A DNA stretch of 64,000 nucleotides from Halobacteroides halobius DSM 5150 (GTDB lineage: Bacteria > Bacillota > Halanaerobiia > Halobacteroidales > Halobacteroidaceae). The stretch's first letter is position 1. Every line of letters starts with the position of its first letter. This document shows, piece by piece, positions 51,250 through 59,057 of the stretch. The notes under the pieces were generated by a model, which worked only from the letters and a program-made list of their open reading frames with translations, ran no database searches and was not told the origin of the DNA. The position numbers and the translations under genes are program-made. The stretch lies in the NCBI RefSeq assembly GCF_000328625.1, contig NC_019978.1, positions 992,001-1,056,000 of the forward strand, written 5' to 3'.

Positions 51250-52971
51250 TTGAATTTAGATTTATTAAATAAAGCTCGGGGGAAGAAAAAGGCTGATTTA
51301 GTATTGAAGAATGGTAAAGCAGTAGATGTTTTTAATGAACAAATAAAAAAGCTAGATGTAGCTATAGCTAATGGTGTAATTATTGGAATTGGGTCTTATA
51401 AAGGCCAAGAAGAAATAGATTTACAGGGTAAAGTACTTGCACCTGGTTTTATTGACGGGCATTTACACCTTGAAAGTGCTATGACTAAAGTAAGGGATTT
51501 TGCTCAGCAAGTGATTTCATTGGGGACTACTACAGTTGTAGCTGATCCACATGAGATAGCAAATGTTATGGGGTTAGAAGGTATTAGGTATTTATTAGAA
51601 GCAGGCCTTTCTCTTCCTTGGAATTTTAATTTATTGTTGCCCTCCTGTGTTCCTGCAACTAAATTTGATACTTCAGGTGCTATTCTAAAAAGTGAAGATT
51701 TAGAGGAATTAATTACAGCCAATGGAGTCTTTGGGCTTGGTGAAGTTATGAATTTTACTGGTGTAATCAATGGGGAAAAGAGTCTTTGGGAAAAGTTAAA
51801 TTTATTTAAGGATTATTTTATAGATGGTCATGCTCCTGGATTGACAGCTAAGGATTTAAATGCTTATTTACTAGGAGGCATTAAAGCTGACCATGAGTGT
51901 ACAACTTCTCAAGAAGCTATTGAGAAGATCAGTAAAGGAATGTATATCATGATTAGAGAGGGGTCAGTAACTCGAGATCTTAAAAGATTACTACCAGCAG
52001 TAAATGAACAAAATAGTAACCGTTTTTTATTTGCTACTGATGATCGCCATCCTAGAGATTTAGTTAAAGAAGGCCATATTAATTTTCTAATAAAAAAAGC
52101 AATAAAGAATGGTCTAAATCCTTTACAAGCAATAAAGTTTGCTACTATAAATTCAGCTACTGCTTTAGGTTTAGAGAATACAGGAGCTATAGCTCCTGGG
52201 TATAAGGCTGATTTAGTTGTTATTGATGGTCTAAAAGAGTTAAAGGTTAAACAAGTCTTTAAAGATGGTAAACTTGTAGCTGAAGATGGCAAATTTATTT
52301 TGGATTCTAAAGAAGAACACCAGATTTCTGAAATTAAGAAACAGAAGATTTATAATTCAATCAATATTGGTAAAATAGAAAAATCAGATTTTATCTTACC
52401 AGTAAGTAATAAGTATCGGGTAATGGAGTTAATTAAAGATCAGATAATAACTAAGCAATCTACTGTTAAGCTAACTTCTCAACAAATATCATCTAAGCAA
52501 CTAATTGAAAAGAACTTAGTTAAATTAGCAGTAGTAGAACGACATCAAAAGACAGGGAATGTTGCCTTGGGGTTACTAAAAGGTTTAGGTTTACAAACTG
52601 GAGCAATAGCTACTTCTATTGCTCATGATTCTCATAATATCATTGTAGCCGGACTAGATGCTAAAGATATGTTATTAGCAGTAAAGGAGATAGAAAAGAT
52701 CCAAGGAGGCATTGTTATCACTAATAAGGGGCAAGTAGTAGAACAGTTAGCCTTACCTATTGCTGGTTTAATGTCAGATAAACCTTTGCTTAAGGTTGCA
52801 GAAAAAATAACTAGCTTAAGGAAAGTTGCACATTCATTAGGAGTTACTTATCAAGAACCATTTATGACACTATCCTTTATGTCACTTCCTGTTATTCCTG
52901 AATTAAAGATCACGGATAAGGGTTTATTTTCTGTAGAAGAATTTCAATTTGTTCCTTTGGTTGTAGAGTAA
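51250..52971 (+). CDS. ade: Adenine deaminase
   Basis: The 573-residue amidohydrolase converts adenine to hypoxanthine. Metal ligands are in FIDGHLHLESAM, GLGEVMN, DGHAPGL and the Asp in FATDDRHPRD. The C-terminal adenine deaminase domain (SIAHDSHNIIVAGLD and the final ITDKGLFSVE) is complete. The start is a TTG at 51250 after GAGGAGGGG. It is followed by an AzgA-like permease, so adenine is likely taken up and deaminated as one unit. Confidence 0.95.
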   Translation: MNLDLLNKARGKKKADLVLKNGKAVDVFNEQIKKLDVAIANGVIIGIGSYKGQEEIDLQGKVLAPGFIDGHLHLESAMTKVRDFAQQVISLGTTTVVADPHEIANVMGLEGIRYLLEAGLSLPWNFNLLLPSCVPATKFDTSGAILKSEDLEELITANGVFGLGEVMNFTGVINGEKSLWEKLNLFKDYFIDGHAPGLTAKDLNAYLLGGIKADHECTTSQEAIEKISKGMYIMIREGSVTRDLKRLLPAVNEQNSNRFLFATDDRHPRDLVKEGHINFLIKKAIKNGLNPLQAIKFATINSATALGLENTGAIAPGYKADLVVIDGLKELKVKQVFKDGKLVAEDGKFILDSKEEHQISEIKKQKIYNSINIGKIEKSDFILPVSNKYRVMELIKDQIITKQSTVKLTSQQISSKQLIEKNLVKLAVVERHQKTGNVALGLLKGLGLQTGAIATSIAHDSHNIIVAGLDAKDMLLAVKEIEKIQGGIVITNKGQVVEQLALPIAGLMSDKPLLKVAEKITSLRKVAHSLGVTYQEPFMTLSFMSLPVIPELKITDKGLFSVEEFQFVPLVVE

Positions 52972-53040
52972 TTTTAGGGAGGTGATAAATTTTATTAACT
53001 AAGGAGTTGGGCAGGCGATTAAAATAAAGGAGGTTAAAAT

Positions 53041-54390
53041 ATGAGTGACCCTAATCCTAAAACAGGGGGAAGTATTAATAATAGTGGCATTCTAGAAAGA
53101 ACATTTCAGTTAAGTGAGCATAATACAGATATTAAAACTGAAGTGTTAGCTGGTATTACCACATTTTTAACTATGGCCTATATTATTTTTGTCAATCCTT
53201 CAATTTTGAGTGATGCAGGTATGCCTTTTGGAGGAGTTTTTATAGCTACTATTGCTGGGGCAATAGTAGGAACATTAAGTATGGCTTTGTTAGCTAATTA
53301 TCCGTTTGCTTTAGCATCTGGTATGGGCTTGAATGCTTTTTTTGCTTATACTGTAGTTGGTAATATGGGAGTTCCTTGGCAGGCTGCATTAGGTGTAGTA
53401 TTTTTAGAGGGGATAATCTTTATTCTACTTAGTGTAACCCCGGTTAGAAAAAAGATAGTTAACTGTATCCCTATGTCTTTAAAGTCTGGTATTTCTTCTG
53501 GTATAGGTTTGTTTATATCCTTTATTGGTTTACAGAATGCAGGTCTTGTTGTATCTAGTTCAGCTACTTTGGTAAAGATGAGCCCTGATCCATTATCAGG
53601 AGCTTCACTTGTAGCTATTATAGGAATGATAGTAACAGGGGTATTATATGCCTTACAGGTTAAAGGAGCTCTTTTATTAGGGATAATTATATCGACAATC
53701 ATTGGCTGGTTTAATGGAGTTACGCCCCCTTTAGAAGGAATAATCGCTATGCCAAAGTTTGGAGAGTGGTCTTCAGTTTTATTTAAGTTAGATATTAAAG
53801 CGGCTATAGATGTTGGAATTATCAGTGTTTTGCTCTCGTTTCTATTTGTTGACTTGTTTGATACAGCTGGCACTTTAGTAGGTGTTAGTAAACAGGCGGG
53901 ATATATTGATGAAGATGGTAATTTGCCAAAAGCTAATAAAGCTTTATTAGCTGATGCTATTGGTACTACATGTGGTGCTTTATTTGGGACTTCAACAGTA
54001 ACCACTTTTGTAGAGTCTTCATCAGGTGTAGCTGAAGGTGGCAGAACTGGTTTAACAGGGGTAGTAGTTTCATTTTTATTCTTTCTAGCTTTATTTTTCA
54101 AGCCTTTAATTTCTATTGTACCAACAGCTGCTACTGCACCAGCGTTACTTTGTATAGGAACAATGATGATGGCAAATATTGTTGATCTTGATTGGGATGA
54201 CTTTACTGAAGTATTTCCAGCCTTTATTGCTATGATTGCTATGCCTTTAACCTATTCTATCTCTCATGGGATAGCACTTGGATTTATTCTTTATCCACTG
54301 GTTAAAGTATTTACTGGGAGAAAGGATGAAGTTAATTGGCTGGTTTATTTGTTGGGTGTAGTCTTTTTAGGTTATTTTATTTGGATGTAG
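53041..54390 (+). CDS. AzgA-like adenine/hypoxanthine/guanine permease
   Basis: The 449-residue NCS2 permease of the AzgA/GhxP subfamily has about 12-14 helices, with LTMAYIIFVNPSIL, GMGLNAFFAYTVV and FVDLFDTAGTLVGV as subfamily signatures. Purine uptake is its likely task. SD aaaggaggttaaaat precedes the ATG; a second GGGAGG lies further upstream (52978) without an obvious gene. A strong 12-bp hairpin follows the gene. Confidence 0.93.
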   Translation: MSDPNPKTGGSINNSGILERTFQLSEHNTDIKTEVLAGITTFLTMAYIIFVNPSILSDAGMPFGGVFIATIAGAIVGTLSMALLANYPFALASGMGLNAFFAYTVVGNMGVPWQAALGVVFLEGIIFILLSVTPVRKKIVNCIPMSLKSGISSGIGLFISFIGLQNAGLVVSSSATLVKMSPDPLSGASLVAIIGMIVTGVLYALQVKGALLLGIIISTIIGWFNGVTPPLEGIIAMPKFGEWSSVLFKLDIKAAIDVGIISVLLSFLFVDLFDTAGTLVGVSKQAGYIDEDGNLPKANKALLADAIGTTCGALFGTSTVTTFVESSSGVAEGGRTGLTGVVVSFLFFLALFFKPLISIVPTAATAPALLCIGTMMMANIVDLDWDDFTEVFPAFIAMIAMPLTYSISHGIALGFILYPLVKVFTGRKDEVNWLVYLLGVVFLGYFIWM

Positions 54391-54404
54391 AAGCAATAAA
54401 GAGT

Positions 54405-54431
54405 AAGGAGGGAAGACGATCTTCTCTCCTT
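54405..54431 (+). other. Stable intercistronic hairpin before mocA
   Basis: AAGGAGGGAAGA and TCTTCTCTCCTT pair fully (one G-U) around CGA. No T-run follows. The left arm contains an SD-like AAGGAGGG, which the hairpin hides; its use is unknown. Confidence 0.5.
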
Positions 54432-54463
54432 GTAAATTAAATAATAAGGATGTGTTCTAACTA

Positions 54464-55057
54464 ATGATTACAGCAGTTATATTAGCAGCGGGTGAAGGAA
54501 GTAGAATGGGGACTTTAAAACAATTGTTACCTTGGGAAGATAGTACAATTTTGGAGACAGTGATTAAAAATATTGCAGAGACTAGATTTGTTGATGATGA
54601 AATTAGAGTTATCTTAGGAGCTCAAGCAGATAGAATTGAAAAGATCTTAAGTTGCTGGGACGAAAAGAGATTAAAAGTGTTAAGAAACAACAATTATAAG
54701 GAAGGCATGCTAACTACCGTGCGTCAAGGGATAAAAGATATTCCTATTACTACAGAATATATTATGTTAGCTCTAGGAGACCAGCCTTTAATAACTACTG
54801 ATATTTTTAATCTGGTTCTAAAAGAGTGTTTAAGAAAAAAACCGGATATAATGGTACCAGTAGTTAATGGAAAAAGAGGTCATCCTTTACTTATAAATAA
54901 AAGGCTAATTCCTGAAATTCATCTTCTTAAGAAACAAGGAGGATTACGTAACTTATTACATAAATATCCAGAAAGAGTATATCATTTTAATATTAATGAT
55001 GAAAGTATTATAGTTGATCTTGATTATTATGAAGATTATCAAAAACATAGAAGATGA
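54464..55057 (+). CDS. mocA: MocA-type molybdenum cofactor cytidylyltransferase
   Basis: The 197-residue nucleotidyltransferase has LAAGEGSRMGTLKQLLPW (about 7-24) and LGDQPLI (about 106-112). It attaches CMP to molybdopterin to give the dinucleotide cofactor of the xanthine dehydrogenase family. It is the usual neighbour of yqeC/yqeB. No strong SD is visible (AAGGATG is 17 bases upstream). A second relative begins at 63850. Confidence 0.92.
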   Translation: MITAVILAAGEGSRMGTLKQLLPWEDSTILETVIKNIAETRFVDDEIRVILGAQADRIEKILSCWDEKRLKVLRNNNYKEGMLTTVRQGIKDIPITTEYIMLALGDQPLITTDIFNLVLKECLRKKPDIMVPVVNGKRGHPLLINKRLIPEIHLLKKQGGLRNLLHKYPERVYHFNINDESIIVDLDYYEDYQKHRR

Positions 55058-55061
55058 CTAA

Positions 55062-55090
55062 TTTACAATAAATTCATAATTTGTTATAAT
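55062..55090 (+). promoter_or_regulatory. Predicted promoter of the yqeC-yqeB maturation genes
   Basis: TTTACA (55062-55067), 17 bases, TATAAT (55085-55090). The palindrome ACATGACATGT (55095-55105) sits at the expected transcription start. Confidence 0.6.
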
Positions 55091-55094
55091 AAAC

Positions 55095-55131
55095 ACATGA
55101 CATGTTAGCATTATATGAAATCATATAGTGC
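55095..55131 (+). promoter_or_regulatory. Operator-like palindrome and hairpin before yqeC
   Basis: ACATG-A-CATGT (55095-55105) is a perfect palindrome just after the -10 box. It is followed by GCATTATATG and CATATAGTGC (55108-55131), which pair with one G-U. The regulator is unknown. Confidence 0.45.
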
Positions 55132-55158
55132 ATAATTATTTAATTAGGAGTGAAAAAG

Positions 55159-55908
55159 ATGGGAAAAACATTACAAAGATCTTTAGATATTAAACCAGCA
55201 GATGTAATTACAGTAGTAGGAGCTGGGGGTAAAACTTCTACCATTATAGCTTTAGTACGAGAGCTAATTAGAAAGCGATTGATAATTACAACAACTACTC
55301 ATTTTAACAAATTTAAGCAATTTTATCATAAGGAGGTTTTGACTTCCAAGCAAGAAGATTTAATAAAAAAGATAAATAATATTTTAAGAGAGCAACCTAA
55401 CCAAAAAATAGTTATAGGTCAGAAAAGAATTGATGATAAAATCAAAGGTATTCCTCCGAGTTGAATAGATAATTTTAAAGCTACCTTTTCTAATTTTAAT
55501 ATATTAGTTGAGGGGGATGGTGCTGCGAAAAAACCAATTAAAGCTCCAGCTTCTTATGAACCCGTAGTTCCTAAAAAAACTGATATATTAATTCCAGTCT
55601 TAGGAATGAGTGTACTAGGGAATAAACTTAATGAGCAATATTGTCATCGCTTACAGCAACTTAGAAAACTAACTGATAAAAGTATAGTTGATCAGAAATT
55701 AATAGTAAAAATATTAACCTCAGTCAATTCATATGGTTATTATCAAAAAAGAGTGAGAGATTACATTCCTATTTTAAATCAGGTTACAAAGAATAATTTA
55801 GTAAGAGTAAGAAAGATTGCTTTTAATTTAATAGAGCTAGGTATCAAAAGAGTAATTATTGCTAATACTCGAGGTTATAATCCTGTATTAGAGGTAATTC
55901 AAAGCTAA
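55159..55908 (+). pseudogene. yqeC: yqeC, interrupted by one in-frame TGA
   Basis: The frame continues through 249 codons apart from a single TGA at 55462-55464 (codon 102, in GIPPS-stop-IDNF). On both sides it matches YqeC, the selenium-dependent hydroxylase maturation protein: P-loop-like VVGAGGKTSTI at the start, VEGDGAAKKPIKAPA after the stop, and ANTRGYNPV at the end. Homologues usually have Trp near this position as I recall, so a TGG-to-TGA change is the simplest explanation. No Sec hairpin is seen downstream. The ATG at 55159 has TAGGAG upstream. It may be a true mutation, a read error or read-through. Confidence 0.85.
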
Positions 55909-55924
55909 GATGATAGGGGGGAAC

Positions 55925-56770
55925 ATGTTTAATGATATGTCTAAAATAAATGTATTGCTTAAAGGTGGAGGGGATTTAGCCTCTGGGATTGCTTATAGAT
56001 TATATCAAAGTGGTTTTAATGTAGCAATTAGTGAGATTAAACAGCCCTTGATGGTTAGAAGAACAGTTTCTTTTGCTGAGGCTGTCTATAAAGGAGAACA
56101 TGAAGTAGAAGGGATAAAAGCTCAATTTACTACAGAATGGAGTCTTTTTAAAGCTATTATAGACCAAGGAGAAATACCTGTATTTATTAAGGAGCAATTA
56201 TCTTATTTTAAGGAAAGATTTAAGCCACAGGTAATAATAGATGGGCGGATGTTAAAGCAGAAACAAGAGACTAATTTAAAGGAAGCTTCTATAGTTATTG
56301 GTATAGGACCAGGGTTTAGGGCTGGGGAGGATGTAGATGCGGTTATTGAAACTTGTAGAGGGCATTATTTAGGGAGAGTAATTTACCAAGGGACTACCAT
56401 TCCTAATACGGGCCAACCAGGAAAAATCATGGGTTATAGTCAACAGAGGGTTTTACGTGCTCCTTGTGATGGCATATTTCGAAGTAAGAATAAGTTAGGA
56501 GATAAAATTAAGCAAGGAGAACTATTTGGACTGATAGGTGATAGACCACTAAAGGCAGAGCTTAGTGGAGTAATTAGGGGCCAAATCCACCCTGGGGTCA
56601 ATGTTAAAAAAGGTATGAAGATAGGTGATATAGATCCGAGAAATGATAGAGATTACTATAACAAAATTTCTGAAAAAGCTCTTGCGGTTGGTGGTGGAAC
56701 TTTAGAAGCTATACTACATTTGGCTAATAAAAAGCTAAAGGAGGAATCAGTTACCAGTGGAACAAATTGA
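55925..56770 (+). CDS. yqeB: YqeB selenium-dependent hydroxylase maturation protein
   Basis: The 281-residue protein has LLKGGGDLASGIAYRLY at the N-terminus (a nucleotide-binding loop) and a C-terminal biotin-like hairpin region (APCDGIFRS and AELSGVIRG). It belongs to the YqeB/EF2563 group found only with selenium-dependent molybdenum hydroxylases. It probably helps insert selenium into the molybdenum cofactor. The ATG at 55925 follows AGGGGGG. It overlaps the following gene by 14 bases. Confidence 0.9.
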   Translation: MFNDMSKINVLLKGGGDLASGIAYRLYQSGFNVAISEIKQPLMVRRTVSFAEAVYKGEHEVEGIKAQFTTEWSLFKAIIDQGEIPVFIKEQLSYFKERFKPQVIIDGRMLKQKQETNLKEASIVIGIGPGFRAGEDVDAVIETCRGHYLGRVIYQGTTIPNTGQPGKIMGYSQQRVLRAPCDGIFRSKNKLGDKIKQGELFGLIGDRPLKAELSGVIRGQIHPGVNVKKGMKIGDIDPRNDRDYYNKISEKALAVGGGTLEAILHLANKKLKEESVTSGTN

Positions 56771-57524
56771 TTTTTATACACAGATAGCAGTTGCTTATAA
56801 ACAGGATGAAAAAGCTATGGTCGGTACAATTACTGCCATTAAAGGGGATAGTAATTTTCAGTTTGATCCTGTAGGGAGTAAAATTTTAGTATATCAGGAA
56901 GATGAACTAGTTTATCCAACTAATCGAATCGAATTATGGCAACAAATTAGGGATAATATAGAATCATTTAATCAACTAATGGATTTAGATCATCCAACAT
57001 TAAAAAAAGTAGCTATTAGTCAGGAGACTGAAGTTGAGATCTATTTTGAGCCAATTATAGAAGAACCCCGATTATTAGTTTTTGGAGCAGGCCATGTTGC
57101 TCAGCCTTTGGCTCAGATAAGTAAAATGGCAGATTTTAAGGTGACAGTAATTGATGATAGAGCAGATATGGTAAATAAGCAACGCTATCCTCAGGCTGAT
57201 AAGCTAGTTTGTGCTGAATTTGATAACTATCTACAAGATTTAAAGATAAGAGAGAATGATTATTTAGTGATTATTACCCGAGGACATCAACATGATTATA
57301 AGGTTTTACGAGAGGTAGTTACAAGTAAAGCAAAGTATATAGGAATGATTGGTAGTAGCCGTAAAGTTAAAATATTATTTGATCAGTTAAGAGAAGAAGG
57401 TATAAGTCAAGAATTAATAGATAAGGTTTATGCCCCAATAGGAGTAGATATTGCTAGTGAAACTCCAGCAGAAATAGCTGTTTCAATTACTGCAGAGATG
57501 ATTTCTATAAGGAGGAATGAATAA
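56757..57524 (+). CDS. XdhC-family maturation protein, Rossmann-domain form
   Basis: The 255-residue protein has a degenerate XdhC/CoxI N-terminal part and a complete C-terminal NAD-type Rossmann fold (LLVFGAGHVAQPLAQI at about 106-121, VTVIDDR, then IGMIGSSRKVK). XdhC proteins bind the molybdenum cofactor and deliver it, sulfurated or selenated, to the hydroxylase. The GTG start has AAAGGAGGA about 12 bases upstream. TAATG overlap with the next gene suggests the two proteins act together. Confidence 0.9.
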   Translation: MEQIDFYTQIAVAYKQDEKAMVGTITAIKGDSNFQFDPVGSKILVYQEDELVYPTNRIELWQQIRDNIESFNQLMDLDHPTLKKVAISQETEVEIYFEPIIEEPRLLVFGAGHVAQPLAQISKMADFKVTVIDDRADMVNKQRYPQADKLVCAEFDNYLQDLKIRENDYLVIITRGHQHDYKVLREVVTSKAKYIGMIGSSRKVKILFDQLREEGISQELIDKVYAPIGVDIASETPAEIAVSITAEMISIRRNE

Positions 57525-57844
57525 TGGATAGAGATTTAGTAGATAAAATTATAGAGTATAAGGGCGAGGATTATTTGGCCCTTGCTACTGTCATTTCGGC
57601 TACAGGATCTTCACCAAGAAATAGTGGAGCACAAATATTAGTTTATCCTAATGGTAGTATTTATGGAACGGTTGGAGGAGGTTTATCTGAAGCAGAGACT
57701 ATTAAAAAAGCCCAAGAGTTGATACAAATTGGGGAGAGTAAAAAATATTCATTTGATATGAGTAATGACCAAGTGGCTAAAGCTGGGGGAGTATGTGGGG
57801 GCCAAGTTGAGATTTTTATTGAAACTATAAAAGTAAGTAATTAA
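57524..57844 (+). CDS. XdhC/CoxI N-terminal domain protein
   Basis: This 106-residue protein is only the N-terminal cofactor-binding domain of XdhC (ATGSSPRNSGAQILVYPNG, TVGGGLSEAE, AGGVCGGQVEIFIE). The upstream gene has the Rossmann half with a weak N-terminal domain, so the two complement each other. Cys in GGVCGGQ is the usual conserved residue. Starts at TAATG with SD AAGGAGGAA. Confidence 0.88.
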   Translation: MDRDLVDKIIEYKGEDYLALATVISATGSSPRNSGAQILVYPNGSIYGTVGGGLSEAETIKKAQELIQIGESKKYSFDMSNDQVAKAGGVCGGQVEIFIETIKVSN

Positions 57845-57913
57845 CAGGTTTTACTGATTAAGAAGAGGAAGTTTGAAAAATTAAAAGCTATTTAATTAGG
57901 AAGGGGATTATTA

Positions 57914-58939
57914 ATGGGAATTAAAAAGATACCTGTTGAAGAAGCAGTAGGTAGAGTGGTAGCTCATGATATGACTCAAATTGTCCCAGAAAAATTTAAA
58001 GGAGCTAGATTTAAAAAAGGGGATCTGATTGATAATAGTGATATATCTACATTAAAGGATATGGGCAAAGAACATATATATGTTCTTACTTTAGAGGAAG
58101 GAATTATCCATGAAGATGATGCAGCTTATCGAATTGCTAAGCATGTAATCGGAAAAAATATTGCTTTATCAGAAGTTAATGAAGGAAAAATTACTCTTAA
58201 GGCGCAGCAAAAAGGTATTTTAAAGGTAGAGAAAGATTTATTATTAAAAGTTAATAGTAGTAATCAAATTTTAATAACTTCTAGTCATAATAATATGTTT
58301 TTACAGGCTGGAGATTCTATAGCTGGAGTGAGGATTAATCCTTTAACTATTGAAGAAGAGAAGTTAGAAAAAGTTGAAGATATTATTAGAGATCAAAGCA
58401 TTTTTAAGATAGAACCTATTGTTAATAAGAAAGTAGGCATAGTAGTCACTGGGAGTGAAGTTTATAATGGGCGCATTAAGGATCAATTTGTGCCAACTTT
58501 ACAGAAAAAGTTTCAGCGCTGGGGAGGAGAATTATTAAATTCTATTATTGTTCCTGATGAAGTTGATCAAATTACAGCAGCTTTATCTAGTTTAAAAGAA
58601 TCTGGGGCAGAGATACTGATTACTGGTGGGGGAATGTCAGTTGACCCTGATGATTTGACGCCCCAAGGAATAAGAAATACTGGAGCTCAGATTATTAAGT
58701 ATGGCATACCAGTATTACCAGGAAATAAGTTAATGTTGGCTTATTGGGATGATATACCTATACTAGGACTACCAGCCTGTGTTATTTTTGAAAAAATTAC
58801 TGTTTTTGATCTAGTGTATCCTCGTCTTTTAACTGAAGAACATATAACAAGAAATGATTTGATAGAGTTAAGTTATGGTGGATACTGTCACCATTGTGAA
58901 ATATGTCAGTTTCCTAAGTGTTCTTTTGGTAGATTTTAA
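57914..58939 (+). CDS. Molybdopterin-binding protein with C-terminal Cys cluster
   Basis: The 341-residue MoeA/MogA-fold protein has VGIVVTGSEVYNGRI (about 174-188) and TGGGMSVDPDDLTP (about 237-250), which bind molybdopterin. The N-terminal half (VEEAVGRVVAHDMTQI) resembles MoeA domain I. The tail GGYCHHCEICQFPKCSFG has four cysteines spaced C-x2-C-x2-C-x4-C, perhaps a metal or Fe-S site. It is a common member of selenium-hydroxylase clusters, probably for cofactor trafficking. SD taggaaggggatta. Confidence 0.85.
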   Translation: MGIKKIPVEEAVGRVVAHDMTQIVPEKFKGARFKKGDLIDNSDISTLKDMGKEHIYVLTLEEGIIHEDDAAYRIAKHVIGKNIALSEVNEGKITLKAQQKGILKVEKDLLLKVNSSNQILITSSHNNMFLQAGDSIAGVRINPLTIEEEKLEKVEDIIRDQSIFKIEPIVNKKVGIVVTGSEVYNGRIKDQFVPTLQKKFQRWGGELLNSIIVPDEVDQITAALSSLKESGAEILITGGGMSVDPDDLTPQGIRNTGAQIIKYGIPVLPGNKLMLAYWDDIPILGLPACVIFEKITVFDLVYPRLLTEEHITRNDLIELSYGGYCHHCEICQFPKCSFGRF

Positions 58940-58953
58940 TTTTTAAAAACTTT

Positions 58954-59005
58954 TACTTAAAATTTTTTAATATAACTTGAAATATTTTAAATTTAATATT
59001 ACAAT
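58954..59005 (+). promoter_or_regulatory. Promoter/operator of the hydA operon
   Basis: TTGAAA (58977-58982), 17 bases, TACAAT (59000-59005). ACTTAAA (58955) and ACTTGAA (58975) lie 20 bases apart as in the ridA element. About 40 of 52 positions agree with 34529-34580. Confidence 0.6.
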
Positions 59006-59057
59006 AATTGTAAAGGGATTAAAAATTATACTTTAGCGTTGAGGAAGGCGATAAGAT

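Noticed and set aside
53346-54101. Minus-strand ORF of 251 codons
   Set aside because: It is the antisense shadow of the AzgA-like permease. Its length reflects codon bias of the membrane protein.
55462-55464. Selenocysteine codon in yqeC
   Set aside because: No GC-containing stem-loop follows at the distance expected for a bacterial SECIS, and YqeC homologues are not known to carry Sec. Nonsense mutation or read error is more likely.
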